From contig NZ_LN875034.1 in assembly GCF_001282685.1 (NCBI RefSeq), positions 312,157 to 376,156 on the forward strand: a stretch of DNA of 64,000 nucleotides. Direction: 5' to 3'. The translations under genes were made by a program, and so were the position numbers. The notes under the pieces are model-generated. The model had not been told where the DNA came from. It saw only the letters and a program-made list of their open reading frames with translations, and did no database searches. Within the stretch, counting starts at the first letter, position 1. Every line of letters begins with the position of its first letter. This document shows, piece by piece, positions 8,781 to 16,728 of the stretch. Source of the DNA: Niameybacter massiliensis. GTDB lineage: Bacteria > Bacillota > Clostridia > Lachnospirales > Cellulosilyticaceae.

Positions 8781-8889
8781 AGATGTTCAATAGTAGTTAG
8801 ATATAGTTTATATAATGTTTGGGATTCACAGGTTATTAGAGATTATACGTATCACGGGATATAATCTGTAATAAGATGTGAATTTTTTT
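8781..8889 (+). ncRNA. Structured leader RNA, copy 3, upstream of the cyclase-like gene
   Basis: Same build as the copies at 410-523 and 684-788: ATTCACA from 8824 pairs with TGTGAAT ending at 8883, a long inner stem (TTATTAGAGATTATA with TATAATCTGTAATA), and a T-run 8883-8889. It lies 33 bases before the TTG of the cyclase-like ORF and should reduce read-through unless refolded. Confidence 0.6.
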
Positions 8890-8921
8890 ATTTATAAAAA
8901 GAAATGATAGGGAGTGGTTGA

Positions 8922-9695
8922 TTGAGTAAACAAAAGTATAATGAGGTAAATCCAGAATTAGTGAACTCGGTGGTATGTGCTATAGATATTTTAGGGTTTT
9001 CACAGATGATCTTAGAATCTTGTCAGTATGGATATGGGAATAAGTTGCTTAAGGAAATAAATTATTTAATTAATAAAAATAAGCAGTGTATTATTCCTAA
9101 TAAATATAGTCAAGGCAAGATAAAGATTTTTACAGATAATATGGTAGTGGCTTATCCTATAAATCATGACGGGCAAGAGGAGTTAGATGAGATTCTCGAT
9201 AATGTAGCAGAGTATCAGTTTAACTTAGCCGTAGAAGGGTTATTTGTTAGAGGTGGGTTAAGTATGGGGGACTTCTATATTAATGAAGATATTGTTTTTG
9301 GTCCTGCACTTCTTGATGCCCATCATGTAGAGAGTCAGGTGGCGTGCTATCCAAGGATTGTGTTAGATGCTCAAACAGTAGAAATGTTGAAAGGCTTTAC
9401 AAAGGATGATGAGATAGACCTTCAAAACAGCAAGGTTTTGGTTGATAGTGATGGACAATGGTTCTTGAACTATCTTAATACCATCTTTAAGTATTATAAG
9501 GAATGCTATACGGCATATGAATTTGAGAAGGTGAAGTATGCTTTGTTAATGCGACATAAGGCAAAGGTGGAAGCAGCGCTAGAAACAAATAAGGGAAATA
9601 CAAGGGTATGGGATAAATACGTATGGATTGCAGATTATCACAATTATTTTTGTGAGTTGCACTATCCAGGTGAGCAGGAATTACACATTGATTAG
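8922..9695 (+). CDS. Orphan class III nucleotide-cyclase-like protein
   Basis: 257 residues, no membrane segment. It carries the two metal-binding aspartates of class III cyclases in their usual strands: AIDILGFS (D22) and IFTDNMVV (D72). It also has FVRGGLSMG (109-116) and a FGPALLDAHHVES...YPRI block as in the small soluble cyclases of Pycsar-type defence systems. It could make cAMP, cCMP, cUMP or similar. TTG start with GGGAG upstream. No effector gene with a cyclic-nucleotide sensor lies next to it: the neighbours are a MATE gene and an oppositely oriented regulator. It could instead be a housekeeping or inactive homologue. Confidence 0.7.
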   Translation: MSKQKYNEVNPELVNSVVCAIDILGFSQMILESCQYGYGNKLLKEINYLINKNKQCIIPNKYSQGKIKIFTDNMVVAYPINHDGQEELDEILDNVAEYQFNLAVEGLFVRGGLSMGDFYINEDIVFGPALLDAHHVESQVACYPRIVLDAQTVEMLKGFTKDDEIDLQNSKVLVDSDGQWFLNYLNTIFKYYKECYTAYEFEKVKYALLMRHKAKVEAALETNKGNTRVWDKYVWIADYHNYFCELHYPGEQELHID

Positions 9696-9755
9696 GCAAG
9701 TGGATGAAGGGGAGTAAATGCTTACATGGAGGGGTCTGTGTACGCAGGTAAAAGA

Positions 9756-9799
9756 AAAAGGTGTAGGATAAGACTTAGTAATCTTATCCTACACCTTTT
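9756..9799. terminator. Bidirectional terminator
   Basis: An 18-bp perfect stem (9756-9773 with 9782-9799) with A-run on one side and T-run on the other separates the convergent cyclase-like and XRE/TPR genes. Confidence 0.85.
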
Positions 9800-9816
9800 A
9801 TTGTATCTCTAGGTTT

Positions 9817-10743
9817 CTAGATAGAAATATGATAACGCTCCTTAGAAACTTGACGATAGTGTTCTACTAAGTGGGTATGGCCTTCAAATTGAAGAAGTGA
9901 GATACACAGTTTCATATTTTCTTCGTAACCTTCTTGTCCAAGTTTTAATAAGGCTACAGCCTTACGTGCAAGCAGTGTATGAGCATAATAGGTCGTTTGC
10001 GCCTTGCGTGTCAGTTCTATTCCTTTATCTGCATAGTGTAAGGACTGCTTGTAGTCGCCTATAGCAAAGAAGTTATAGGAAAGTAGTCCATGAGCTTTAA
10101 TACGAAGCTTTGAAGACAGCGTTGAGTCTGGCATAGATAGCAAGTGTAAGAGAATGGCAATACTTTCATCTGTTTTATTAAGGTCTAGATAGTTGGCTGC
10201 TATTAAATAGAGGAGGCGTAACTCAATCTCACTAAAGCATAGTTTAGATAGCTTATCAAAAGATATTTCAGGCTGAGTACATCTTAAACCTTTTAAGAGT
10301 AAATCTGTAGAGATATCCATTTGGTTACTATCGGTGCTGGCTTTAATTCCTTCTAATAAGTAGCGTAATTGATCGCTTTCAATAGGAAGGAGTAAGTTAC
10401 TGGTATCAGCAGACATATTGATAAATGCAATGGATTCATCGCAGAAGGTAACAATCTCTTCAGTGTTCATAGTCGCCATGATAGGATCTAGTTGATTATA
10501 GATATTCTTTAAAGGTTCATCCCAGCAATATTCTAAAAAAATCTGTAATAAATCCACCTTATATGCCGATGAAAGTAGTAGAAGGGTATCTAACTTGGGA
10601 AGTACTAAGCCTTGTTCAATACGTCTGATGGTATCAACATTAACGCCTGTTTGTTCAGATACAGTGAGTTGAGTAATTTTATTTTGCTTACGTAAAGTGC
10701 TAATTTTTTTGCCAAAAGAAGTTAATTGTAAAGAATAAAACAA
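9817..10743 (-). CDS. XRE/TPR transcriptional regulator of RRNPP type
   Basis: 308 residues. Residues about 10-67 are a Cro/C1-type helix-turn-helix (VSEQTGVNVDTIRRIEQG). Residues about 90-305 are helical repeats in TPR style (YLDLNKTDESIAIL, NFFAIGDYKQSLHYADKGI). This is the architecture of PlcR, Rgg-like and other RRNPP receptors, which bind a re-imported peptide in the TPR groove and change DNA binding. The TTG start has AGGAGG 8 bases upstream. It is divergent from a 52-codon exported-peptide gene at 10846 with a palindrome between them, so it probably reads that peptide. Family by architecture is fairly sure. The ligand is inferred. Confidence 0.82.
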   Translation of the reverse strand: MFYSLQLTSFGKKISTLRKQNKITQLTVSEQTGVNVDTIRRIEQGLVLPKLDTLLLLSSAYKVDLLQIFLEYCWDEPLKNIYNQLDPIMATMNTEEIVTFCDESIAFINMSADTSNLLLPIESDQLRYLLEGIKASTDSNQMDISTDLLLKGLRCTQPEISFDKLSKLCFSEIELRLLYLIAANYLDLNKTDESIAILLHLLSMPDSTLSSKLRIKAHGLLSYNFFAIGDYKQSLHYADKGIELTRKAQTTYYAHTLLARKAVALLKLGQEGYEENMKLCISLLQFEGHTHLVEHYRQVSKERYHISI

Positions 10744-10816
10744 GATAGTGTCCTCCTAATATAATAAAATGGTCAAAAAACCAAGAATGAATTCGGGTTT
10801 ATTTATGTCACCAAAA

Positions 10817-10828
10817 GTAGTATACTAC
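10817..10828. promoter_or_regulatory. Palindromic operator candidate overlapping the -10 of the peptide gene
   Basis: GTAGTATACTAC is a perfect 12-bp palindrome and contains a TATACT -10 for the peptide gene. No good -35 lies at the right distance, which fits a promoter that depends on or is blocked by the neighbouring regulator. Binding is inferred. Confidence 0.5.
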
Positions 10829-10845
10829 AAGAAAGGGGAGATAAT

Positions 10846-11004
10846 ATGAACAAAAGACGTCATATTTATCAATTTATGCTATTTATGTTATTCGTGGTCT
10901 TATTAAATACTTCATACGGGAATGAAGATAAAGATTTTGTAGTACCACGCCAAGGGAATATAAACACGAGTGCTTGTCCAAATGTATCGGAACAAAATGC
11001 CTAG
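10846..11004 (+). CDS. Small exported peptide precursor (candidate signalling propeptide)
   Basis: 52 residues, too short for usual gene callers. ATG with AAAGGGGAG upstream. The N-terminus has a basic stretch (NKRRH), an 11-residue hydrophobic core (FMLFMLFVVLL) and a plausible signal-peptidase site after TSYG. The exported tail is polar, about 27 residues (starting NEDKDFVVPRQG, ending PNVSEQNA). The stop codon lies inside a perfect terminator (10994-11026), so this is a complete transcription unit. Size, signal and position beside an RRNPP-type regulator match propeptides such as PapR, NprX or Qsp. No sequence similarity is claimed. Confidence 0.75.
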   Translation: MNKRRHIYQFMLFMLFVVLLNTSYGNEDKDFVVPRQGNINTSACPNVSEQNA

Positions 11005-11026
11005 TCAATATGCCTAGGCATTTTTT
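10994..11026 (+). terminator. Terminator of the peptide gene
   Basis: AAAATGCCTAG 10994-11004 pairs with CTAGGCATTTT 11014-11024, and T-run 11021-11026 follows. The 5' arm ends in the TAG stop. Confidence 0.88.
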
Positions 11027-11155
11027 AGTGTAAAAAAATTCCTTTTGTTATACGATATGTAATTAGATTTAAGAAAAATAGGGGAATATAGTACCAGTAA
11101 TGAGTTTGTCTGCTATCCAAAGAGTGGCGTAGATGGAGATAACTACAAGGCTACA

Positions 11156-11184
11156 TTTGAGTTTCTGACAAATTATGCTATAAT
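11156..11184 (+). promoter_or_regulatory. Promoter of the nucleotidyltransferase gene
   Basis: TTTGAG 11156-11161, 17-base spacer, perfect TATAAT 11179-11184. Confidence 0.55.
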
Positions 11185-11235
11185 AGTACGGATTACAAAG
11201 TATATATTATAAAAGATTTTAGAGGAGTAGGAATT

Positions 11236-12150
11236 ATGTCAGAACCAATTTTAGTCATTATGGCAGCAGGTATGGGGAGTCGCTATGGTGGACTTAAACA
11301 AATCGATCCAGTAGGGTCACATGGAGAGCTTATTATTGATTTTTCTATCTATGATGCGATCCAAGCTGGATTTAAGAAGGTTGTCTTTATTATTAAAAGG
11401 GCTAATGAAGCAGACTTCAAACAAGCTATTGGAGACCGTATTGCTAAGATGATAGAGGTAGAGTATGTGTACCAAGAGCTTGATAAGTTACCAGAAGGCT
11501 ATGAAGTGCCGGGAGAGCGCATCAAACCTTGGGGTACAGGTCATGCTATTCTTTGTTGTAAAGAAGTAGTAGATCAACCTTTTGCAGTTATCAATGCAGA
11601 TGATTACTATGGTCAAGAAGCTTTTAAAGCCATTTATGACTTCTTAAAAGTAGCACAAGATGACAATAAATATCGTTATGCTATGGTAGGGTATACATTA
11701 AAGAATACCTTAACAGAAAATGGTCATGTAGCACGTGGAATTTGTGAACTTACTCAAGAAGCTAAGCTTGCTTCTATTTGTGAGCGTACTCACATTGCAC
11801 ATCACGAGGGAGAAGTGCAATTTTTAGAGGGAGAAACTTGGACACCTGTAAGTGAAGAAAGTATTGTATCTATGAATTTATGGGGCTTTACACCAAGTAT
11901 CTTTGAAGCTCTAGAAGCTCAATTTGTACCATTTTTAGATCAAGCAATCCAAGCGAATCCACTTAAGGCTGAGTTCTTCTTGCCATCTGTAGTAGATACT
12001 CTAATCCAAGGGGATAAAGCAAGTGTAGATGTGCTTCATTCTAAAGATAAATGGTATGGGGTAACTTACAAAGAAGATAAACCAGCTGTTGTACAAGCTA
12101 TTCAAGGCTTACAAAATGCTGGTGTTTACCCAGAAAATATCTGGAAATAA
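11236..12150 (+). CDS. Sugar-phosphate nucleotidyltransferase-like protein
   Basis: 304 residues. N-terminal Rossmann-like NTP-transferase motif MAAGMGSRYGGLKQ (9-22, the GxGxRxxPLT variant) and a metal-binding NADDYYG at about residue 119. These enzymes join a sugar or polyol phosphate to an NTP to make a nucleotide sugar in the cytoplasm. The substrate cannot be assigned. Single gene with its own promoter (11156-11184) and a shared terminator (12166-12209). RBS AGAGGAG. Confidence 0.85.
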   Translation: MSEPILVIMAAGMGSRYGGLKQIDPVGSHGELIIDFSIYDAIQAGFKKVVFIIKRANEADFKQAIGDRIAKMIEVEYVYQELDKLPEGYEVPGERIKPWGTGHAILCCKEVVDQPFAVINADDYYGQEAFKAIYDFLKVAQDDNKYRYAMVGYTLKNTLTENGHVARGICELTQEAKLASICERTHIAHHEGEVQFLEGETWTPVSEESIVSMNLWGFTPSIFEALEAQFVPFLDQAIQANPLKAEFFLPSVVDTLIQGDKASVDVLHSKDKWYGVTYKEDKPAVVQAIQGLQNAGVYPENIWK

Positions 12151-12165
12151 ATAATGATTTATAAG

Positions 12166-12209
12166 AAAAAAAGCAGTGGAGCCTTTAGAAGGCCTCCACT
12201 GCTTTTTTT
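12166..12209. terminator. Bidirectional terminator overlapping the end of the VanZ gene
   Basis: Arms 12166-12185 and 12189-12209 are almost fully complementary with A-run and T-run flanks. The last seven codons of the VanZ gene lie in the right arm. Confidence 0.85.
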
Positions 12210-12655
12210 GTTGCTCTATAGATAAGTACAAGGATACTTATAAGGATAATGCTAACACACACACCTAGAACATCCTTGCCCATATCAATCCATTCAAAGG
12301 CTCTACCATCTGAACTAAGTTGTATAATCTCATCTACCAAAGCAGTAATCATACCTAGAATCAGAGTAATGCAAGTAGCACGACGCAAAGAAATTTGTTG
12401 GAATAGAAAGCTCCCCATTGAAATCAATCCCAGCAAAAAGAAGAGACCAAAATGAGCTAAAGCACGTATCTCACTATTAGTTGGTGTCTTCATAGATTCT
12501 GAAAGTCCTGTTTGTTCAATAACTGTGGCGACAGACTGAGTCACTTGCTTACTAAGGGTGTTAGAGGTAGGCGCATCTTGTAATGAGAAACGAAAGATCA
12601 ATAATATTGCACAGGCAATTAAGATACCACATGCAATAGAACGGCATTTCATCAT
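12185..12655 (-). CDS. VanZ-family membrane protein
   Basis: 156 residues, about four membrane helices (near 8-22, 67-84, 92-110, 128-147). The VanZ family pattern is visible: FRFSLQ near the start, HFGLFFLLG and DEIIQLSSDGRAFEWIDMGKD. VanZ proteins raise teicoplanin tolerance by an unknown means, and most chromosomal members have no known role. RBS AGGAGG before the ATG. Confidence 0.85.
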   Translation of the reverse strand: MMKCRSIACGILIACAILLIFRFSLQDAPTSNTLSKQVTQSVATVIEQTGLSESMKTPTNSEIRALAHFGLFFLLGLISMGSFLFQQISLRRATCITLILGMITALVDEIIQLSSDGRAFEWIDMGKDVLGVCVSIILISILVLIYRATKKAVEAF

Positions 12656-12994
12656 GCAGAAACCTCCTAAACATAAGTTGTATTATAGTATAATAACATA
12701 AAACTAAATAAAACTTAACGTATATACTTATATGTAAAACAAAATATAATTAAAATTTAAATAACTATAAAATTTAATCAGGAGGAAATTGAAATAGAAA
12801 AAATGATGCTTACTATGGTTATTATGAAGTATAGAATAAAATGATAAAAGACATTATGAATAATAGACTGTCTATAGTGTTTTTTACTTTATAATAAATG
12901 CTTAGATGTAAATTTTACTAAATATATTTACTACACTCTTGACAACAAAATCAAACTATATAATGATTTAATGTGAAAAGGGGGGGACAAGAGT
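12656..12994. other. Gene-free stretch between VanZ and a histidine kinase
   Basis: Very AT-rich and divergent. A strong AGGAGG at 12780-12785 is not followed by a start codon at usable distance: only a 13-codon frame begins at 12803. TTGACA 12939-12944 with TATAAT 12959-12964 is the likely promoter of the kinase gene, but its 14-base spacer is short. Nothing else seen. Confidence 0.5.
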
Positions 12995-14785
12995 ATGAGG
13001 AAAATATTGATAAGTGTAACTGTCAGTATCATTATTCTATTAGGTACCCTCTTTATGGGACAAACATTGCCTTATGCAAAGGACCCATTAAGAACAGAAC
13101 ATATAGGTGAGTTTTCTAAGGGCTGGCTATTAACGATAGAAGGAAGTCCATTGGGTAAAATTATAGATTTACCTTACGATGTCCATGAAAATGAGGCAAA
13201 TCAAAAAATAACCATACAAAAAAGGCTGCCCCTTGAAAATTTTTCTAATCCAACGTTAAGAATAGGTGCGTCTTACTTAAAGTTTAGAGTATTTTTAGAG
13301 GATGAGTTGATCTATCAATTTGATTCTCTAGAATCTATTAATCATGGGAAGGCAGTAGGTAATGCTTGTTTTATTGTAGATTTGCCACAGGATTGTTTTG
13401 GAAAAGAAGTAAAAATTGAATTTGAATCACCAGGTAAGCAGACTGTAGATGTATTATATAAAATAGAATTTGGTACAAGGGACTATAATGTTTTAGTGCT
13501 ATATAGTTTGAGTAGTGTAGAAATGATGATTGCTTTTTCACTTCTACTCCTGGCTTTATTAATATCAACCCTTGTTGTTTTAGTAAATCTTAAATATAAA
13601 ATAGGTTATCAAGATATCTATTTAGTTGGACTGATTTTGTGTGTTGTGATATGGATTATAGGTCAGAGCCAAGGTTACTTATTTATCTATAATAATTTTG
13701 CATTTAATTATTACATTCAATTAAATATTTTATTTGTATCACCTATTTTAATGTATAGATATATTTATCATCGTTACAATATGGAATATAAGCAAATTAT
13801 TTTATGGTTAGCAGATATTCACTTAGGATGCTGGGCGCTGATTTTAATTATGCAGTTATTTGATATGATAGATTTAAATACGGTACAAAGAGGTTATACC
13901 CTATTCTTTTGTATTACCTTATTTACTTGTATGGGAGTAGTGATTAAGGAAGTTAATAAAAATAGAAAATACTTAATAGGTATACTTGGAGTATTTATTT
14001 TAATCATCCTTATCAATATATTTAAAAAGGATGTAGACTCCATACGTATAAGCATGAACACAATGGTCTTGGCCATTATATTTTTGGAAGGTGTTATTAT
14101 TGTTAAGATTATTAATAGTTTGGTTAAACTATTAGAAACTAAAAATGATAATAGAGTTTTAAAGGTACAATTAGATGCTCAATTACAACATTATTTATTG
14201 TTGGAACAAAAGTATACGAGCTATAAGAAACTTCAACATGATACGAAGAATCATTGGAAAGTGGTGAATCAATTAGCCTGTGAAAACAAGATTGGAGAAG
14301 TTCAGCACTATACGTCCCTAATGGTGGAAGAGATAGAAGAGCAGAAGCAGAAAGTTGTTGATACTGGGAATTATATTTTAGATGCTATTCTTACAGAAAA
14401 GTTTTATATTGCTAATTCCCTAGGGATTAAAGTAACACATGAAATTTTTATTAAAAAGAATATAGCTATTGATTTATTAGATTGGTGTAGCATATATGGC
14501 AATGCCCTTGATAATGCAATAGAGGCATGTAAAAAGGTAGATGATTTGAGATGGATTAATATTAAAATCTACTATAAAGAAGGGCAACTTATATGTAAGA
14601 TCAGTAATGCGATTAACACTAGCTTGCCTATTGATATGAATTATAAAACAACAAAAGAAAATAAAGAGATACATGGATTTGGACTAAAAAATATAAAGAA
14701 ATCCGTAGAAAAGTATGGTGGAGAGTTACAGATTAGTCATACAAGAGAGGTGTTTGAAATCGCATTTGTTTTGTTTGAAGTCTAG
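12995..14785 (+). CDS. AgrC/GHKL-type sensor histidine kinase with large extracellular domain
   Basis: 596 residues. Residues 1-22 are a signal/anchor, about 30-165 an extracellular beta-rich domain like 7TMR-DISM extracellular regions, then about seven membrane helices (170-375), a coiled linker, an HPK10 H-box (LQHDTKNHW, phospho-acceptor H415), an N-box (NALDNAIEAC, about 504) and a G-box (HGFGLKNIKKS, about 559). It phosphorylates the LytTR regulator 20 bases downstream. No agrB/agrD peptide genes are nearby. ATG after AAAGGGGGGG. Confidence 0.88.
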   Translation: MRKILISVTVSIIILLGTLFMGQTLPYAKDPLRTEHIGEFSKGWLLTIEGSPLGKIIDLPYDVHENEANQKITIQKRLPLENFSNPTLRIGASYLKFRVFLEDELIYQFDSLESINHGKAVGNACFIVDLPQDCFGKEVKIEFESPGKQTVDVLYKIEFGTRDYNVLVLYSLSSVEMMIAFSLLLLALLISTLVVLVNLKYKIGYQDIYLVGLILCVVIWIIGQSQGYLFIYNNFAFNYYIQLNILFVSPILMYRYIYHRYNMEYKQIILWLADIHLGCWALILIMQLFDMIDLNTVQRGYTLFFCITLFTCMGVVIKEVNKNRKYLIGILGVFILIILINIFKKDVDSIRISMNTMVLAIIFLEGVIIVKIINSLVKLLETKNDNRVLKVQLDAQLQHYLLLEQKYTSYKKLQHDTKNHWKVVNQLACENKIGEVQHYTSLMVEEIEEQKQKVVDTGNYILDAILTEKFYIANSLGIKVTHEIFIKKNIAIDLLDWCSIYGNALDNAIEACKKVDDLRWINIKIYYKEGQLICKISNAINTSLPIDMNYKTTKENKEIHGFGLKNIKKSVEKYGGELQISHTREVFEIAFVLFEV

Positions 14786-14805
14786 AATAGAGGAGTTACG
14801 ACAGC

Positions 14806-15531
14806 GTGTTCAATATTTGTGTATGTGATGATGAAGAGCTTTTCTTAAATAATTTGTGCATCAAATTAGAGAAGATGGCAGTTAAAAATAATATAGAGAT
14901 TAATATTCATAAGTATTTTAGTAGCGATCAAATTTTATTTGATATTGAGACATTAAGTGAAAAGATAGATTGTTTCTTTTTAGATGTACTCATTGATAAT
15001 AGAACAGGTGTAGAAATAGCAAATCATCTAAGAATGAAAGGTTCTAATGCACCGGTAGTATTCTTAACAGTTAGTAAAGAGCATGTTTTTGATGCCTTAG
15101 AGATTATGCCACTTCATTATTTAATCAAACAAGAAGTTCAAGATGAAAAGATTGAGGAAATTTTGCTTAAAGCAACTCAAATCGTTGGTAAATATAAGGC
15201 TGCAAAGTTCTTTTATAAAGTTGGGCATGAATTAAGAAGTATAGATATAGAGAAGATTATGTATTTTGAAGTGCTTAAGAGAATAGTTATTATTCATACT
15301 TTAAATGGAGAGGCAGGAAGATTTTATTCTACTTTAGAAATGGTAGAAAAGCAGCTAGATAATAAGCAGTTTGTTAGAATACATAGGTCTTACTTGTGTA
15401 ATCTATTTTATATAGATAAGGTTCAAAATAAACAGGTTATTTTTAGAGATAGAACGAGCTTGCCTATAGGAAGTAAATATACAAAGGCTTTAAAAGCCGA
15501 ATATACCCAGTATATGTTAAGAAACCTGTAG
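14806..15531 (+). CDS. LytTR response regulator (AgrA-like)
   Basis: 241 residues. Receiver domain 1-125 with acidic pair D8/D9 and phospho-acceptor D60 (CFFLDVLID). The usual KP is KQ here (LIKQ). LytTR DNA-binding domain about 140-240 (YFEVLKRIVIIHT...FVRIHRSYLCNL). GTG start with AGGAG upstream. Partner of the kinase at 12995. Targets unknown. Confidence 0.9.
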   Translation: MFNICVCDDEELFLNNLCIKLEKMAVKNNIEINIHKYFSSDQILFDIETLSEKIDCFFLDVLIDNRTGVEIANHLRMKGSNAPVVFLTVSKEHVFDALEIMPLHYLIKQEVQDEKIEEILLKATQIVGKYKAAKFFYKVGHELRSIDIEKIMYFEVLKRIVIIHTLNGEAGRFYSTLEMVEKQLDNKQFVRIHRSYLCNLFYIDKVQNKQVIFRDRTSLPIGSKYTKALKAEYTQYMLRNL

Positions 15532-15613
15532 AAATAGATTGTTTGGAACAAAAATAAGATGATTTGCAACAAAAACTTATCAAGTAACTCGCGCCAATGT
15601 TATAATCATAAAA

Positions 15614-15704
15614 AGCTTAATAAACACCTTTCAACATAACCCCATATGATAGTGATAAATGCTAAAAATAACTTGCAAAAGTCTCCACAGGTGTTTGTTA
15701 AGCT
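15614..15704 (+). ncRNA. Candidate structured 5' region of the PemK-like gene
   Basis: 16 bases at 15614-15629 pair with 15689-15704 (one G-U), closing a 59-base loop. A TATAAT at 15601-15606 would start transcription right at the stem. A small hairpin (CCCTA/TAGGG) follows at about 15708-15726. No known riboswitch recognised. Confidence 0.45.
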
Positions 15705-15794
15705 CTCCCCTAATATAAACTAGGGATAAGATTATATAAAAGAGATGAGGATAATTCAACATATAAACTGGAAATAAAATGAGGAATATAAAAT

Positions 15795-16319
15795 ATGACA
15801 GATAGAGCAATTTATCATAAGATGATAGAAATAGTGGACAAACTGGATAGAATTAATCAGTATCAAAGTATTGATGGATTCATAAGGGATTTAGAATATC
15901 ATGTAGACCAATTAGATTATTTTTATAATGTATTAACATCTAAAGGGAGCGGTGACCCATCTACAACATTTTATCTTCCAAAGCACATTCCAAATGAACA
16001 TCAAGTTGCTTATTTCAATTTGACAAGAGGCTTTCCAAAAGAACTTTATGGAGGGCATTGGTGCTATGTGTATAAACGTTTGAAAACCAAGTTACTCGTA
16101 ATCCCTATGACATCTGTTAAAGAAGATTCCGCAGAGATTGATCCAGAATTTGAATTAGATATTAAAATAAAAGAATTTAAAAATAGTAATCTTGCTAGAT
16201 TACAGCTAAGTGATATGCGTACTATTGATATTCAGCGTCTATATATAAAAAAAGGTTTTTATGATGTAGAAACCAAAAGAGAAGATATTATAGCGCATAT
16301 GAAGAACTTCTTACTATAA
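15795..16319 (+). CDS. PemK/MazF-like protein
   Basis: 174 residues. An N-terminal helical extension (1-70) precedes a PemK-type core: AYFNLTRGFP, GGHWCYVYKR, LLVIPMTSV and ARLQLSDMRTIDIQRL, which match the beta-strands and conserved loops of MazF/PemK ribonucleases. The family cuts mRNA or is part of toxin-antitoxin modules. Here no antitoxin ORF is adjacent. The canonical catalytic Arg/Thr could not be confirmed by eye, and the chromosomal, solitary setting suggests a non-toxin role or an RNA antitoxin. Closed by a hairpin at 16359-16400. Confidence 0.68.
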   Translation: MTDRAIYHKMIEIVDKLDRINQYQSIDGFIRDLEYHVDQLDYFYNVLTSKGSGDPSTTFYLPKHIPNEHQVAYFNLTRGFPKELYGGHWCYVYKRLKTKLLVIPMTSVKEDSAEIDPEFELDIKIKEFKNSNLARLQLSDMRTIDIQRLYIKKGFYDVETKREDIIAHMKNFLL

Positions 16320-16358
16320 GATATAACGTCGAATTGTAGAAAAATCAAATAATATGCG

Positions 16359-16400
16359 AAGCAGCTATTTTGTGGGTTGTACCCCATAAAATAGCTGCTT
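16359..16400 (+). terminator. Terminator of the PemK-like gene
   Basis: Arms of 18 bases (16359-16376 with 16383-16400, one G-U) and a short T-rich tail. Confidence 0.75.
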
Positions 16401-16408
16401 ATTTTATG

Positions 16409-16505
16409 TTATCCCCAAAATCTGGGGAAAAAAAGCTTAAAATTGGGGATAAACTTAAATGGTGGTTGAAAACAATATTTAAATCTGGGGATAACCTGTG
16501 AATAA
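16409..16505. other. Cluster of four DnaA-box-like 9-mers
   Basis: TTATCCCCA at 16409-16417 (plus), its complement TGGGGATAA at 16444-16452 and 16486-16494, and TGTGAATAA at 16497-16505. Each differs from the DnaA box TTATCCACA at one base. They sit in an AT-rich 408-base gap (16320-16728). There is no dnaA or dnaN nearby, so an origin is unlikely. A DnaA-titrating or regulatory site is possible. The remaining 16506-16728 shows only AT-rich sequence and the RBS of the SLH gene. Confidence 0.4.
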
Positions 16506-16728
16506 TAGGGAAAACTTGTCTACAGCATTTTCTATAAATTATGCATAAACGACAGAAAAGGATAAAGTATGAACTCTAGGATTTTCTTATATTACAATCT
16601 GATTAAAAAATCTTGAACAAACCGAAATTCAATTGTCTTTTAAGGAAGTATCTTATAGAATAGAAAATAGTGGTAGAGTATACTGTTAGTTAATATTATG
16701 TGCAAGGAAATATAAGGAGGCTATTTAG

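Noticed and set aside
12780-12843. Strong AGGAGG followed by a 13-codon frame upstream of the kinase at 12995
   Set aside because: The start codon is 17 bases from the site and the peptide is too short and featureless; probably a remnant.
15795-16319. Type III (ToxIN-like) toxin with repeat RNA antitoxin
   Set aside because: The protein pattern fits PemK better than ToxN and no short tandem repeats lie upstream.
16409-16505. Chromosomal replication origin
   Set aside because: No dnaA, dnaN, recF or gyrase genes nearby; only the box-like sites remain as a finding.
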